Positions 33,995-43,112 of a DNA stretch of 64,000 nt are shown here, piece after piece (the first letter of the stretch is position 1; every line of letters starts with the position of its first letter). Source of the stretch: Terriglobia bacterium (lineage in GTDB: Bacteria > Acidobacteriota > Terriglobia > Terriglobales > Acidobacteriaceae). The notes under the pieces are model-generated. The model ran no database searches and was not told where the DNA came from. It saw only the letters and a program-made list of their open reading frames with translations. The position numbers and the translations under genes are program-made. Where the stretch lies: NCBI GenBank assembly GCA_020073665.1, contig JAIQEU010000017.1:1-64000 (forward strand), given 5' to 3'.

Positions 33995-36900
33995 ATGAAC
34001 CGCATAACCATATTAGCGATTGCCAGCCTTCTCCTGGTCTCCGCACATGCTGCCACGGTCGCCTCTCCCGCCAATGATTTTGCCCGGTTCCAAATCTCTA
34101 CCCAGCCGCACCGTGGCCCGGTTTACGCCCAAAAACACGGTCTTGCGACCCCGCGGCCCAGTGTGCACAAGCAGTCGCAGTCGGCTTTGGCGCCGCGTGG
34201 AGGGCTTGCAACGCCTCCCACCAACGTGGGCCTCTTTACCGCTACCGCCCTGTCTGCGGGTGGAAGCAATTACTACGGCGGCGTGGTTGGTGATTACAAC
34301 CACGACGGCAGGATGGATCTAGCTACTGTTGTGTCCAGTAATTTTGGCGCGACTTATTCGTTATCCATTCTGCTCAACCAAGGCAATGGAACCTTTGCGG
34401 TCGCGGGGCCGACTTCGATCCCTTTTGCAGGCACCGATCGCCTGTGCGCTGGCGATCTCAACAAAGATGGCTTTGACGATGTGGTCGTCGTGCACACGGG
34501 GTCAGTAGACGTCCTTATCAACAACGGTATTGGGAGCTTCGCTGCCCCGGTCAACTACCCCGATGGCATTGGCAGCCCCGTTGCTGCCTTCCTGGGTAAC
34601 GTCAATGGCGATGGCAGTATCGACTTGATCGTGACCGATGGGATGACCCAGCCGGACCTGACAGCTCCCAGAGTTTCGACTCTACTCGGCAACGGCAACG
34701 GCACGTTGCAAGCAGCCACGCTAGCTGCCTTTCCAGGACAAGTCATGAGCGCGGTGTTTGCCGATGTGAACCGTGACAACCGGCTGGACATCATCAGCAC
34801 CTCCGAGGTGTTCCTGGCGGATGCATCCGGCGGGTACCTGCCGGGCACCGCTTTGGTCGCTGCGAACGGCCAGCCGAATTCCTGTGAATCAAACGATGGC
34901 GCTATCGCCGTCGCCAATCTCAACAACGATGCCTTCCCGGATATCGTTACGGCAGATTGCGAGAACAACACGGTCACCGTTTTCCTCAACAAGGGCGATG
35001 GCACCTTCTTAACCGGCACATCGTATTTCGCCGGTCATTATCCGCAGGGAATCAGTGTGGCGAATGTTGACGGGGGCAGCGCAGCCGATGTCGTCTCGGC
35101 AAATTCCGATAGCGCCGACATCACCGTCCTGTTGGGAAACGGTGACGGCACTTTCCAGCCCCCTAGTTTCGGCTACTCGGTCGGTGGCAACGCCTGGGCG
35201 CAACCAGCGGTCGCGGACTTTGATGGGGATGGAAAGGCCGACCTCGTCGTGGCCAACGATGTGGAGGGTTTCTCCTTCACGCTTATGCTTCTGCACGGAT
35301 TTGGCGACGGCAGCTTTGCCGCTGCCCGCGACTTTTACTCCCCACTGCCACCCCCAGGAGAATCCGACTATGCCGCCGGCATTGCATCCGCGGACTTCAA
35401 CGGGGATGGCCGGCCCGATTTCGTGGTTGGCAATGCTGCTTCGAGTTCCGCCGGGGTAACGGTGTTCGTGGCCAATGCAGACGGTACCCTGCAGTCCGGC
35501 CTGAACTATGGGGGCTCTGCCAACCTCAACTCAGTTGCTACGGGCGACTTCAATGGCGACAGCAAGCAGGACATCGTCGCCTCCGATGCGCTCACCGGTG
35601 AAGTGGATCTGTTCTTGGGCAAAGGAGATGGAACGTTCAAAAATCCGCAGGTAGTCTCCGCCGTCGCCGGCCCAGCCGGACGCGTGGTAGTCGGCAACTT
35701 CAATGGCGATGGAAAACCCGATGTTGCGGTAGCTGGTTGGATGGGAACGGTGGCCGTCCTTCTGAACAATGGCAGCGGTGTACTGCTGGCTCCGGCAACC
35801 TACTCAGTGACTGGCGGCGGCTTTGAAATGACTGCCACCGACTTGAATGGTGACGGAAACCTCGATCTGCTGATACCCAACCAATCCGGTTCAACGCTCT
35901 CCATTCTCCTGGGAGCCGGCAACGGAACCTTCACCGCGATTGCGGACGCCAACCTGGGTTACAGCTATGTGGGCAGTATCGCGGCCGGCGATTTCAATCA
36001 TGACGGCAAAAAAGACATCGCTATGACCGTGATGAACTTCACCGGAAACAGCGGAATCGAGGTCGCTCTTGGCAACGGCAACGGCACCTTCCAGACTGCA
36101 ACCCTATACCCGTCGACGACCCAGAGCAGCGGCCTGAATCCTTTCACCACGGGAGTGCAGCTGGCTGATCTGAACCTGGATGGAAACCTGGACCTGGTTT
36201 ATGACAATTCTTTCTTTGGCACGGTCGGCGTGATGTTCGGAGACGGCAGTGGCGCTATGTCTTCGCCGGTGGAATTTCCTGCCGCCGGACTCCCCTACGA
36301 ACTGGTCACGGTTGACGTCAATGGCGACGGCGCCCTGGACGTTGTCACCGCAGATCATAATTCCCCGGGAGTCGTCGTAATGCTCAATGCCGGTGGCAAC
36401 GCTAACAATCTTGCCTCGTCATTGAACCCCGCCGCTTCGGGACAAAGTGTCACGTTCACCACAACCTTGTCCGCTACTGTGCGTGGTATAAGCGGCGTCC
36501 CCACGGGCAGCGTCAACTTCATGGAGGGTGCGACCAACCTTGGCACTGGCACGTTAAGCGGCGGCCAGGCTAGTTTGTCGCTATCCAACTTGAGCGTGGG
36601 CAGCCATATCATCACCGCCAACTATTCCGGAGACGCGTCCTTTGTGCCCGGCGTGAGCCTTGGTGTGACACAGGTCGTCACTGCGGGAGGAGGCGCCGCA
36701 CCTGACTACTCTCTCGGTGCCAGCCCTACCAGCGCAACCATCCACCCCGGAGAGAGCGCTAACTTCGCCATCACCGTCACTCCGACGAACGGGTATAACG
36801 GTACGGTGAATTTCGCCTGCGGCGACGTACCGGTGGGCGTGTCCTGTCAATTTTCTACGGCGTCTGTGACCCCGACAAATGGTCCTGTCCAGCTAACCCT

Positions 36901-37246
36901 GACAGTCACGGCCTCGTCTACAGTGGCTTCCGTAGCTCAGACCGAGCACCGATCTGGCCGAAGCCTGCCTCTCTGGGCCAGTGCCATGACTGGATTGTTC
37001 GGATTTGTGCTGGTCGAAGGCCTGAGCAGCCGGCGCCGACGCCTGGTCATGGCTGCAGTCGCCTCACTTGCTCTTCTGGCGATGCTCTCTCTGGTCGGAT
37101 GCGGGGGAGCCAGCGCCCCACCGCCTCCGCCCTCACAGTATCTGTCCCCGTCAAACACGGTCCAAGTGTTGGCAACCGGCACGGGAACCGGCAACGCAAC
37201 TGCGGTTCACGAACTCGATCTCACTGTGACTGTCCAGCAGCGGTAA
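33995..37246 (+). CDS. Secreted FG-GAP/VCBS repeat protein with Ig-like domains
   Basis: A 1083-residue exported protein. Signal peptide MNRITILAIASLLLVSAHAA; residues 85-800 are about a dozen FG-GAP blades, each with a calcium-binding DxNxDGxxD-type loop (DYNHDGRMDL, DLNKDGFDDV, DFDGDGKADL, DFNGDGRPDF, DVNGDGALDV). Then come an Ig-like repeat domain (about 805-895: TGSVNFMEGATNLGTGTLSGG) and a second beta domain (905-975). The end has a hydrophobic segment, an Arg cluster (SSRRRRLVM), another hydrophobic segment with a lipobox-like LSLVGCGG, and a Thr-rich tail. This tail type recurs in acidobacterial surface proteins. An extracellular adhesive or matrix role is inferred. Confidence 0.88.
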   Translation: MNRITILAIASLLLVSAHAATVASPANDFARFQISTQPHRGPVYAQKHGLATPRPSVHKQSQSALAPRGGLATPPTNVGLFTATALSAGGSNYYGGVVGDYNHDGRMDLATVVSSNFGATYSLSILLNQGNGTFAVAGPTSIPFAGTDRLCAGDLNKDGFDDVVVVHTGSVDVLINNGIGSFAAPVNYPDGIGSPVAAFLGNVNGDGSIDLIVTDGMTQPDLTAPRVSTLLGNGNGTLQAATLAAFPGQVMSAVFADVNRDNRLDIISTSEVFLADASGGYLPGTALVAANGQPNSCESNDGAIAVANLNNDAFPDIVTADCENNTVTVFLNKGDGTFLTGTSYFAGHYPQGISVANVDGGSAADVVSANSDSADITVLLGNGDGTFQPPSFGYSVGGNAWAQPAVADFDGDGKADLVVANDVEGFSFTLMLLHGFGDGSFAAARDFYSPLPPPGESDYAAGIASADFNGDGRPDFVVGNAASSSAGVTVFVANADGTLQSGLNYGGSANLNSVATGDFNGDSKQDIVASDALTGEVDLFLGKGDGTFKNPQVVSAVAGPAGRVVVGNFNGDGKPDVAVAGWMGTVAVLLNNGSGVLLAPATYSVTGGGFEMTATDLNGDGNLDLLIPNQSGSTLSILLGAGNGTFTAIADANLGYSYVGSIAAGDFNHDGKKDIAMTVMNFTGNSGIEVALGNGNGTFQTATLYPSTTQSSGLNPFTTGVQLADLNLDGNLDLVYDNSFFGTVGVMFGDGSGAMSSPVEFPAAGLPYELVTVDVNGDGALDVVTADHNSPGVVVMLNAGGNANNLASSLNPAASGQSVTFTTTLSATVRGISGVPTGSVNFMEGATNLGTGTLSGGQASLSLSNLSVGSHIITANYSGDASFVPGVSLGVTQVVTAGGGAAPDYSLGASPTSATIHPGESANFAITVTPTNGYNGTVNFACGDVPVGVSCQFSTASVTPTNGPVQLTLTVTASSTVASVAQTEHRSGRSLPLWASAMTGLFGFVLVEGLSSRRRRLVMAAVASLALLAMLSLVGCGGASAPPPPPSQYLSPSNTVQVLATGTGTGNATAVHELDLTVTVQQR

Positions 37247-37262
37247 CGAGCGGCTGCGTACG

Positions 37263-37289
37263 GCAGGCGGGGCTATGCGCTCCGCCTGC
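37263..37289. terminator. Hairpin between convergent genes, possible terminator
   Basis: GCAGGCGG (37263-37270) pairs perfectly with CCGCCTGC (37282-37289) around an 11-base loop. It sits between the convergent FG-GAP and EF-P-like genes and spans the stop codon of the latter. There is no T-run, so factor-independent activity is uncertain. Confidence 0.35.
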
Positions 37290-37845
37290 GTGCCCGTTCG
37301 ACATAATGGCCGGTTCGCAGATCTACGCGCACTGTTTCGCCTGGACCGATGAACAAGGGAACGCGAATCTCAACCCCGTTGTCGAGGATGGCTGACTTCC
37401 AGGTGCTGTCTTGCTGCGCATGGATAGGCTCTGCTGTCCGGGCTACTTGGGCTTTGAAAATGTCCGGAAACACCACGCTTACGGGCCGGCCTTCGAAGAA
37501 TTCAACCGGCAGTTGCATCCCGGATTGCAGGAATTTCGCCGCTATTCCCAGGAGGGCGCTACGCACTTCAATTTGCTCGAAACTCTCCAGGTCCATGAAG
37601 GTGCAAGTGTCAGCGTCGCTAAATAGGAATTCCATGGTCCGGCGGTCGAGTGCCACGTTCTCCAGACGCTCTTGCAGGCGGAAGTGTGGTTCCCACAGGC
37701 GGCCGCTGTCGACATTGCTCAGCTTGGTCTTCACCAGCCCGCTCAATTTGGCAGCCCCAGCCTTGGATTCCACTTCCAGGACTTTGTAAATCCCGCCCTC
37801 GATGCGGATGGCCATTCCGGCTTTCAATTCTGATGCGATGACCAT
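37273..37845 (-). CDS. Elongation factor P-like protein
   Basis: A 190-residue three-domain EF-P-family protein, of normal length: KOW-like N-terminal domain (ASELKAGMAIRIEGGIYKVLEVE), then two OB-fold domains (TMEFLFSDADTCTFMDLESFEQI and a C-terminal IRVPLFIGPGETVRVDLRTGHYVER, typical of the family end). EF-P relieves ribosome stalling at proline runs. The loop that carries the modified Lys in EF-P (PGKG) reads KAGAAKLSG here; Lys33 falls at the equivalent position, but the PG context is lost. It is either a paralogue with a different role or a lineage-specific EF-P. Start ATG at 37845; upstream in-frame sequence is not family-like. Confidence 0.82.
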   Translation of the reverse strand: MVIASELKAGMAIRIEGGIYKVLEVESKAGAAKLSGLVKTKLSNVDSGRLWEPHFRLQERLENVALDRRTMEFLFSDADTCTFMDLESFEQIEVRSALLGIAAKFLQSGMQLPVEFFEGRPVSVVFPDIFKAQVARTAEPIHAQQDSTWKSAILDNGVEIRVPLFIGPGETVRVDLRTGHYVERARRRSA

Positions 37846-38132
37846 AGGAGTTCTCGTGTGCTGTGCTTTCAACCCAATTCTCACTCTGACAATTTCGTCC
37901 GCGCAGTGATTGAAATCACCCCCGAAGGTACGCAACCATCTCAAGAGCAGGACAGACTGGCTCCCGCAAGCTTCTGTGAAATGCTTTGCTCATGGTCTGC
38001 CCCGCAACTCATCGTGGCCCGAATTCCCGAAGTGGGAAATGCAGGCTGATCCAATACAGAAAACCCACTCCTGCAGCCTGCGGCGGCGTAACTTGAAGGG
38101 AGGGTGTTCATTTTCTCTCTGAGGAGGTTCTT

Positions 38133-38558
38133 ATGAGCACCGCAGTAGTCATCCCCTTCGCTCCGCAACCCACCGAAAACCGCGCCGCCATGGAACGGTA
38201 TCGAGATGCCTACCGAATGGCAGGAACCGCGGCTGATTTTGGCGAAACGGTCAGACTGGGCGGCATCTTTCTCGCGGGCGTCACCTTGGTTGGGTCTCTC
38301 GTAGCGTTTCAAGTAAGCAAAGCAGAGCATTCTGCCTTTCCCGTGGTAACAGTCACGCTGCTTGCGTGCGCAGTCCTGTTGGTGTTGATTGCTCACGTCT
38401 GGAGTATCGTTTTTCGCGCGTTAGGAGAGTTGCTGAAAGTGGCGACCGATTCAGCCGTCAATTCCTCGCCTTTGCTCTCGAATGCACAACGGGCGGAGGC
38501 GATGTCGCTGGCGAGGCAGGTGGCGAACGTGACCAGCATCCAAGGGAACGCAGCGTAG
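38133..38558 (+). CDS. Small membrane protein of unknown function
   Basis: A 141-residue protein with GAGGAGG upstream of the ATG at 38133. Two hydrophobic helices (residues 42-60 and 67-95) are flanked by a charged N-terminal segment (NRAAMERYRDAYRMAGTAADFGETV) and a polar, helical C-terminus (NAQRAEAMSLARQVANVTS). No motif is recognised. It precedes the ligase/ACP cluster by 124 bases on the same strand, so it might share their promoter region. Confidence 0.6.
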   Translation: MSTAVVIPFAPQPTENRAAMERYRDAYRMAGTAADFGETVRLGGIFLAGVTLVGSLVAFQVSKAEHSAFPVVTVTLLACAVLLVLIAHVWSIVFRALGELLKVATDSAVNSSPLLSNAQRAEAMSLARQVANVTSIQGNAA

Positions 38559-38682
38559 GGCGCCGTTTTTTTGCGCTCTCGACCGCTTCTCTGCGGAGCA
38601 ACCTGGCGAATGGTTAGCCTGGAACCTGCGGGTCTACTTCGACTGAAAGCAGAACCCAGGGGCGCCAAGATCGGATATACCG

Positions 38683-40383
38683 ATGGGTAACCCGCCTTCC
38701 TATGAGGAGCTTTCGGCGAACTTCGACTGGGGTGTGGCCGAGCGTGAGTTGGGCCATCGTCAGGGCGCCCCGATCAATATTGGCTGGATGTGCAGCGACC
38801 GCCTTTGCCACCTGGGCCTGGCTAACAAGCTGGCACTGCATTGGGAAGACTACCAGGGCAACCAGAAGCGGTTCACTTTTGATGACCTGCGCGTTCTGTC
38901 CAACACTGTAGCCCACTTCCTCGACGGACTCGGTATCCTGCCCGGCGAACGGGTGTGTCTGTTCATGGACCGGGTGCCCGAGTTGTACATCGGGTTTCTG
39001 GGCGTCCTGAAGATGGGCGCGGTAGCTCAGCCGCTGTTTTCCGCTTTTGGAGATGAGTCGCTCTTCGTACGCCTGCAGAACGCCAACACGTCGGCAATCA
39101 TCACCCAGAAGAAACATCTCCCCAAAGTTCGCAAGATTCGCGAACAACTGCCGAACCTGCGACACATCGTCGTGGTGGACGCAGGCGAATCTCCGCTGCA
39201 GCCGCGCGAAGTGTCTTTCCAGATGGAGCAGGCGCAGCGCGTTGAGGATTTTGCTGTCTATCCGACCACCGCCGAGTCGCCGTCGGTTCTGCATTACACC
39301 TCCGGCACCACCGGCCAGCCCAAGGGTGCGCAGCACGTCCACTATTCGATCATCGCCCAGTACCTCACCGCCAAATGGGTGCTGGACCTGCGGCCCGATG
39401 ACATCTACTGGTGCAATGCCGACCCCGGCTGGGTGACGGGCACTTCGTACGGCATCATTGGCCCCTGGTCGAATGGCATTACGCAGGTAGTGCTCGATTC
39501 CGGCTTCAACGCGGAGCGCTGGTACCAGTTCATGGAAAAGCACCGCGTGACGGTCTGGTATTCAGCACCCACAGCCATCCGCCTGCTCATGAAGGAGGGG
39601 ACCGAGATCGTACAGCGGCACGACTTGTCCAGCCTGCGTTACCTGGCCAGCGTGGGCGAACCGCTCAACGCCGAGGCGGTTTTATGGTCGCAGAAGGTGT
39701 TCGATAAGCCGTTCCATGACACGTTCTGGCAGACGGAAACCGGTTGCATCGTGATCACCAATTTTCCCGGCATGCCGGTCAAACCGGGCTCCATGGGAAA
39801 ACAGTTTCCCGGAATTGTCGCGACGGTGCTGGATGCGAAAACGTATGAGCCGGTGAACCAGCCCGGGATCGCGGGGCTGATTGCGCTGCGCCCAGGGTGG
39901 CCATCGCAGATCCGCAGCTACTGGAACAACGAGGCGGGGTTCAAAGCGAAATTCAAGAATGGATGGTACCTGTGCGGCGACCGCGCCTCGATCGACGCCG
40001 ATGGTTATTACTGGTTCATGGGACGAGACGACGACGTCATCAATACCGGCGGGCACTTGGTCGGCCCATTTGAGATTGAATCGGCCTTGCTGGGATGCCC
40101 GTCCGTGGCCGAGTCTGCCGCGGTTGCAAAGCCCGATCCGGTCAATATGGAAGTGGTCAAGGCGTACGTGACCCTGAAGAAGGGCTTCACGCCTTCCGAC
40201 GATCTCGAGCTCGAAATCATGAACCGTATCCGCAAACGGCTATCGCCGCTGGCGATGCCGCAGGAGATTGAGTTTGTGGACTCCCTGCCCAAGACCCGCA
40301 GTGGCAAGATTGTGCGCCGCATCCTGCGCTGCAAAGAGTTCCACGAGCCGGTAGGAGACCTTTCCACCATCATGGATGACTGA
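38683..40383 (+). CDS. Acetyl-CoA synthetase-like AMP-forming acid ligase
   Basis: A 566-residue ANL-superfamily ligase closest in appearance to AcsA-type acetyl-CoA synthetases: ATP loop HYTSGTTGQPKGAQHVH, IYWCNADPGWVTGTSYGI, VWYSAPTAIRLLM, the DTFWQTETG acyl/adenylate block, WYLCGDRASIDADGYYWFMGRDDDVI and the C-terminal catalytic Lys in PKTRSGKIVRR. It is shorter than AcsA (650) at the N-terminus. The gene is followed after 28 bases by an acyl carrier protein and then an alpha-oxoamine synthase. The acyl group may therefore be loaded onto the ACP instead of, or as well as, CoA. A short-chain acid such as acetate is the likely substrate. Confidence 0.87.
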   Translation: MGNPPSYEELSANFDWGVAERELGHRQGAPINIGWMCSDRLCHLGLANKLALHWEDYQGNQKRFTFDDLRVLSNTVAHFLDGLGILPGERVCLFMDRVPELYIGFLGVLKMGAVAQPLFSAFGDESLFVRLQNANTSAIITQKKHLPKVRKIREQLPNLRHIVVVDAGESPLQPREVSFQMEQAQRVEDFAVYPTTAESPSVLHYTSGTTGQPKGAQHVHYSIIAQYLTAKWVLDLRPDDIYWCNADPGWVTGTSYGIIGPWSNGITQVVLDSGFNAERWYQFMEKHRVTVWYSAPTAIRLLMKEGTEIVQRHDLSSLRYLASVGEPLNAEAVLWSQKVFDKPFHDTFWQTETGCIVITNFPGMPVKPGSMGKQFPGIVATVLDAKTYEPVNQPGIAGLIALRPGWPSQIRSYWNNEAGFKAKFKNGWYLCGDRASIDADGYYWFMGRDDDVINTGGHLVGPFEIESALLGCPSVAESAAVAKPDPVNMEVVKAYVTLKKGFTPSDDLELEIMNRIRKRLSPLAMPQEIEFVDSLPKTRSGKIVRRILRCKEFHEPVGDLSTIMDD

Positions 40384-40411
40384 AGATCACGATCAGAAAC
40401 GGAGAGCGACC

Positions 40412-40669
40412 ATGGACGACATCAGCAAAGTAGTTCTTGATTACGTGGCCCGGGAATACCTGGAAGAGGGGGACGAACGGAAGATTACCGAGACTACGCC
40501 GCTGATTTCGGGCGGGATCGTGGATTCCTTCTCCATGGTATCTCTCCTGCGGTTTTTGGAGAAAAAGTACTCGATCCACATTCCTGACGAGGCCGCCACT
40601 CCGGACGCCTTCGATACCGTGGAGCGCATCGCGGTGCTGGTACGGCGGTTTCAAAGAGTAGAGGTTTAA
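40412..40669 (+). CDS. Acyl carrier protein
   Basis: An 85-residue, acidic, four-helix carrier protein. The phosphopantetheine Ser is S39 in the DSFS motif (GGIVDSFSMVSLLRFLE), a form of the usual DSL. The helix after it (MVSLLRFLEKKYSIHIPDE) is normal for discrete ACPs. The ATG at 40412 has GGAGAG ahead; a longer in-frame start upstream overlaps the ligase and is unlikely. It sits between an acid:AMP ligase and an oxoamine synthase and is clearly a dedicated carrier, not the housekeeping AcpP, which would be with fab genes. Confidence 0.9.
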   Translation: MDDISKVVLDYVAREYLEEGDERKITETTPLISGGIVDSFSMVSLLRFLEKKYSIHIPDEAATPDAFDTVERIAVLVRRFQRVEV

Positions 40670-40714
40670 AAACGTGCCCGGCGCGGCTTCGAAATTCATC
40701 ACGTGAGGAACGTC

Positions 40715-41974
40715 ATGGCCTTTATCGACATAGTTCGCAACGGCTATCAGACCGAGATCGAGGGAATCAAGACCGCCGGCTTGTTCAAGGGCGAGCGGTA
40801 TATCCACTCCCCGCAAGGGTCAGAGATTGAGGTGGAGTTTCCGGTCGGCTCGGAAATCAGAAAATGCATCAACATCTGCGCCAACAACTACCTGGGGCTC
40901 TCCAGTCATCCCGAGGTCATCGCGGCGGCGCATGCCGGGTTGGACAACCGTGGCTACGGCATGTCATCAGTGCGCTTCATTTGTGGCACGCAGGATATTC
41001 ACCGCGAGCTCGAGAACCGGCTGACGAGGTTTCTCGGGACCGAGGATACCCTCCTGTTTCCTTCCTGCATGGACGCAAACGGCGGCTTCTTCGAAGCTTG
41101 TCTGAACGAGCGGGACGTGATGATCGCCGACCGACTGGTGCACGCCTCCATTGTGGACGGGATGCGCCTGAGCAAGGCCATGCAGGATACGTTCAAGCAT
41201 TCCGACATGGGGCACTTGGAAGAGAAACTGCAAGAGCACCAGGACAAGCGCTACCGGATGGTCATCACCGACGGCGTGTTTTCGATGGACGGTGACATGG
41301 CCAAGCTTGACCAAATCGTGAGCCTGGCCGAGAAGTACAACGCCATGGTGTTCCTGGACGACTCGCACGCCACCGGCTTCATCGGCCGCACCGGGCGTGG
41401 GACCCACGAACACTGCGGCGTGTTGGGAAAGATCGACGTAATCACCACCACCCTGGGGAAGGCGCTGGGCGGAGCGTCCGGCGGGTGCGTGAGTGGGCGC
41501 CGTGAACTGGTGGAGATGTGCCGCCAGCGGGCGCGTCCGTTCCTTTTCTCCAACTCGGTGGCGCCGGTGATTGTAGCGGGCGCGCTGAAGGTACTAGACC
41601 TGATCACGTCCAGCACCGACCGTCGCGACAAGCTGGAGTGGAACGCCAAGTACTGGCGTGGCCTGTTGAAGGACGCCGGTTTCGACATCAAGGAAGGCGA
41701 TAGCCCGATCGTGCCGGTCATGCTCTACGACGCCAAGCTGGCGCAAGACTTTGCCCGTGACCTGTTTGACGAAGGCGTGTATGCGGTGGGCTTCTTCTTC
41801 CCCGTGGTGCCCAAAGGGCAGGCCCGCATCCGCACGCAACTCTCGGCGGCTCACGAACAGCATCACTTGGATACCGCAATCGAGGCCTTCAAGAAGGTTG
41901 GCCGGAAGCACGGCATCCTGGGATTGGGGAAGAAGGAATTGGTCGCCAAGTACGAGATGGAACTAGTGAAGTAG
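40715..41974 (+). CDS. Alpha-oxoamine synthase, 2-amino-3-ketobutyrate CoA ligase (KBL)-like
   Basis: A 419-residue PLP enzyme that condenses an acyl thioester with an amino acid. It follows E. coli Kbl block by block: INICANNYLGLSSHPEVI, GYGMSSVRFICGTQDIHRELE, ITDGVFSMDGDMA, VFLDDSHATGFIGRTGRG, and the Schiff-base Lys K249 in TLGKALGGASGG. RPFLFSNSVAP and the C-terminal PKGQARIRTQLSAAH are also present. Kbl makes 2-amino-3-oxobutyrate from glycine and acetyl-CoA. Here a dedicated ACP and a ligase precede it, so an ACP-bound acyl donor is likely. No threonine dehydrogenase, the usual Kbl partner, is visible. Start ATG 40715 with GAGG six bases ahead. Confidence 0.9.
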   Translation: MAFIDIVRNGYQTEIEGIKTAGLFKGERYIHSPQGSEIEVEFPVGSEIRKCINICANNYLGLSSHPEVIAAAHAGLDNRGYGMSSVRFICGTQDIHRELENRLTRFLGTEDTLLFPSCMDANGGFFEACLNERDVMIADRLVHASIVDGMRLSKAMQDTFKHSDMGHLEEKLQEHQDKRYRMVITDGVFSMDGDMAKLDQIVSLAEKYNAMVFLDDSHATGFIGRTGRGTHEHCGVLGKIDVITTTLGKALGGASGGCVSGRRELVEMCRQRARPFLFSNSVAPVIVAGALKVLDLITSSTDRRDKLEWNAKYWRGLLKDAGFDIKEGDSPIVPVMLYDAKLAQDFARDLFDEGVYAVGFFFPVVPKGQARIRTQLSAAHEQHHLDTAIEAFKKVGRKHGILGLGKKELVAKYEMELVK

Positions 41975-42054
41975 GGCAGACGCAGAGGGCCGCGTCAGGT
42001 GAAAGGACCTCGCGGCCTCGACGAGGAGCCGGAGCTTCGGAAACGGAGGTCAAC

Positions 42055-42237
42055 ATGCTCTGCGCGGAACTCGAGCAAATGGAAGCGCAAATCGACGATA
42101 TTCTGACTGCGCTTGAAAACCCGCAGTTGACCGAGCGGGAGAGAAAGGCTCTGGAGGAAACCTATACCAAGTTGAGCCATTCCATAAAAGAGCACCAAAC
42201 GATTGGGCACCACGGCGGACCCTGTTTCGAAGAATAG
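42055..42237 (+). CDS. Small coiled-coil protein of unknown function (60 aa)
   Basis: GGAGG six bases before the ATG at 42055 and a 60-residue acidic product: MLCAELEQMEAQIDDILTAL..., then a Pro-Gln-Leu turn and a second helix RERKALEETYTKLSHSIKEHQ, ending in a His/Gly tail (GHHGGPCFEE). The heptad pattern suggests a short helical hairpin. Family unknown. It lies 80 bases after the oxoamine synthase in the same direction. A role as adaptor or regulator of the cluster is only a guess. Confidence 0.6.
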   Translation: MLCAELEQMEAQIDDILTALENPQLTERERKALEETYTKLSHSIKEHQTIGHHGGPCFEE

Positions 42238-42291
42238 AAGGAGTGCCGCTTGCCGGAACTCTTTGACTGGCGGCGCTCATGGGAGGTAGGT

Positions 42292-42495
42292 ATGCGCGCG
42301 GATCGTGTGGAAGTTTCATTGGACGCGGACAAGAAGAAATGGGTAGTCCGAATTCAGGTCGGCGAGGAAGTGATTCGCCGAAGTTGTGACGTGCCGAAGG
42401 ATGCCATGGAACCGACCATCCGCTCGGCAGCACAGGAAGCTATACAGAACGAAGGTTACGAAGCGGACGCCACGCAGCTAACGATCCGTCGTTGA
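42292..42495 (+). CDS. Small protein of unknown function (67 or 81 aa)
   Basis: The product MRADRVEVSLDADKKKWVV... has alternating strands and a helix (EPTIRSAAQEAIQNEG), like a compact alpha/beta domain. GGAGG (42282-42286) lies five bases before the ATG at 42292. A second good ribosome site, AAGGAG (42238-42243), lies six bases before an in-frame TTG at 42250, which would add 14 residues (MPELFDWRRSWEVG). Both starts are plausible. It follows the previous small gene and precedes a membrane-anchored protein. Confidence 0.6.
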   Translation: MRADRVEVSLDADKKKWVVRIQVGEEVIRRSCDVPKDAMEPTIRSAAQEAIQNEGYEADATQLTIRR

Positions 42496-42564
42496 CGCGT
42501 GACGACGAGCAAGCCTTCCGCAATGGAGTCGAATCCGAGATCGACAGAAAGGAGGGTGAGGGTC

Positions 42565-43023
42565 ATGAATACTCGGGTTGTGCAGCATGTTGTTTCGAAG
42601 GTGAGCCTGGTGGTCTTGGTAATCCTGGGCGTGGTAGTGCTCACCGCGGGTCTCCTGGTGGCTCAGGCTACGATTTCGGCGGGACCCCTTGCGCTACATC
42701 AGGTCAAGGTCATCTACGTTGCTCCGTCGTCAGCTGAATTTGTGGGTCTCGTCACGTCTCGACTCGAAAAATGGGATGCAATACGGATCACCTCACAACC
42801 GGAAGAAGCCGACGCAATTCTAACTTGTCAAACCGAGAGCAGGATCGTGCCCGCTAAGGTGGTTGTGCGGCTGACGACTGCGGAAGCAACCCTCGTAGAC
42901 CGTCGCTCGCGGAAGCCCATCTGGAGGACTACGAAATCTACGGCTTTGGATACAACCAGACTGGCCGAGGAGATCATTGAGCAACTCAAGAAGGACTGGC
43001 GGAAATCAGCCAGCGAGTTTTGA
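42565..43023 (+). CDS. Membrane-anchored protein of unknown function
   Basis: A 152-residue protein with an N-terminal signal anchor (SLVVLVILGVVVLTAGLLVAQA, residues 12-33) and a soluble domain (VKVIYVAPSSAEFVGLVTSRLEKWDAIRITSQPEEADAILTC...). The pattern of a target-strand, an amphipathic helix and an EEADAIL block recalls bacterial periplasmic domains of the LptE/CsgG-like type, but I do not recognise the family. GGAGG at 42550-42554 precedes the ATG. It is between the small proteins and the MIO lyase on the same strand. Confidence 0.6.
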   Translation: MNTRVVQHVVSKVSLVVLVILGVVVLTAGLLVAQATISAGPLALHQVKVIYVAPSSAEFVGLVTSRLEKWDAIRITSQPEEADAILTCQTESRIVPAKVVVRLTTAEATLVDRRSRKPIWRTTKSTALDTTRLAEEIIEQLKKDWRKSASEF

Positions 43024-43112
43024 GGGGCTGGTTGAGAACTCCCGACTGTTTTCTTGGTTTCAAACAGGGCCCCGTCGGTTCGCCCACCGTGCAATCGCAA
43101 GGAGGTTCAGAT

